Below are positions 63,720-64,000 of a stretch of DNA of 64,000 nt, piece by piece. Every line of letters begins with the position of its first letter. Position 1 is the stretch's first letter. A model generated the notes under the pieces. The model was not told the origin of the DNA, did not search any database, and saw nothing but the letters and a program-made list of their open reading frames with translations. Source of the DNA: Symbiodinium natans (taxonomy: Eukaryota > Sar > Dinophyceae > Suessiales > Symbiodiniaceae); the NCBI GenBank assembly GCA_905221605.1, contig CAJNDS010002291.1, positions 356,001-420,000 of the forward strand, given 5' to 3'. A program made the translations under genes and the position numbers.

Positions 63720-64000
63720 CGTGGCACCTGCAACCCTGGAGGCTCGCCCACGGTAGCATTGAGTGTCATGCAGACATGTGTCCCAAAAGCACAGTGTGCA
63801 GCGAGAATGCGTTGCTTGACAGTTTGGGGTCCGTCAGAGGATGCACTGAGCAGTCTGGAAGCTGCGGTGGAGCCACTGAGGCCGATATGTCTCCTCATGT
63901 TTTCTCATCTCGCCTTGTCTCGGCCCTGTGCCGTAAGCCTTGCTTCCTTGAGGAAGTTGCGAGTCCAGCACAAAATCACAGTAGCCAAGCATTATTAGTG
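63720..64000. other. Right edge
   Basis: A + frame (63759 to the edge) is open with SSLEAAVEPLRPICLLMFSH; it may be a further exon but cannot be judged at the window edge. Confidence 0.3.

Overview
The window reads as nuclear DNA of a dinoflagellate-like protist. I see no bacterial operons or Shine-Dalgarno starts. Coding capacity is cut into small exons. Where protein families are recognisable, the inferred introns begin with GC or GA as often as GT, nearly always end in AG, and often have a G just after the acceptor. That splice style, one-sided gene orientation, TTTAGGG-type sequence and abundant simple repeats fit dinoflagellates. No species can be named from this.

All eight genes I can name or outline with confidence are on the + strand: an NADPH-dependent FMN reductase-like protein (675-1418), a monoacylglycerol-lipase-like hydrolase (7812-9041), a multipass membrane protein with a C-terminal kinase (10568-13692), a CaCA-superfamily Na+/Ca2+(K+) exchanger (18146-19777), a membrane protein with a Pro/Gly-rich 51-residue repeat (20195-21867), a CobW/COG0523 GTPase metallochaperone in many small exons (34556-38624), a cyclic-nucleotide-binding-domain protein (about 44790-46146) and a FYVE zinc-finger protein (about 62829-63719). 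The last three were found by reading frames across inferred introns; no single long ORF shows them. Between them lie many short open segments, some flanked by splice signals, that look like exons of genes I cannot name (notably 26.4-29.1, 29.9-31.0, 53.2-55.6 and 61.5-62.8 kb).

Repeats fill much of the rest. 38.4-40.1 kb is a polypurine GA/GAA tract. 46.3-52.4 kb is a repeat block: a GGTCC-type minisatellite, 1.4 kb of nearly pure A+T, an inverted (TTAAACCA)n/(TGGTTTAA)n block, 2 kb of degenerate telomere-like repeats with higher-order duplications, another A+T array, then a duplicated 35-bp-period minisatellite. 59.4-60.7 kb is a second compound block (GGTCC minisatellite, A+T, TATG array, G-rich), bounded by an inverted repeat. 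A C-rich dispersed element recurs at 11.3, 25.4 and 51.8-52.3 kb, once inside the inferred kinase intron.

The recognisable genes point to signalling and ion or metal handling (kinase, cyclic-nucleotide sensor, Ca2+ exchanger, PI3P-type FYVE protein, metallochaperone). They are not one pathway and nothing suggests co-regulation beyond shared orientation.
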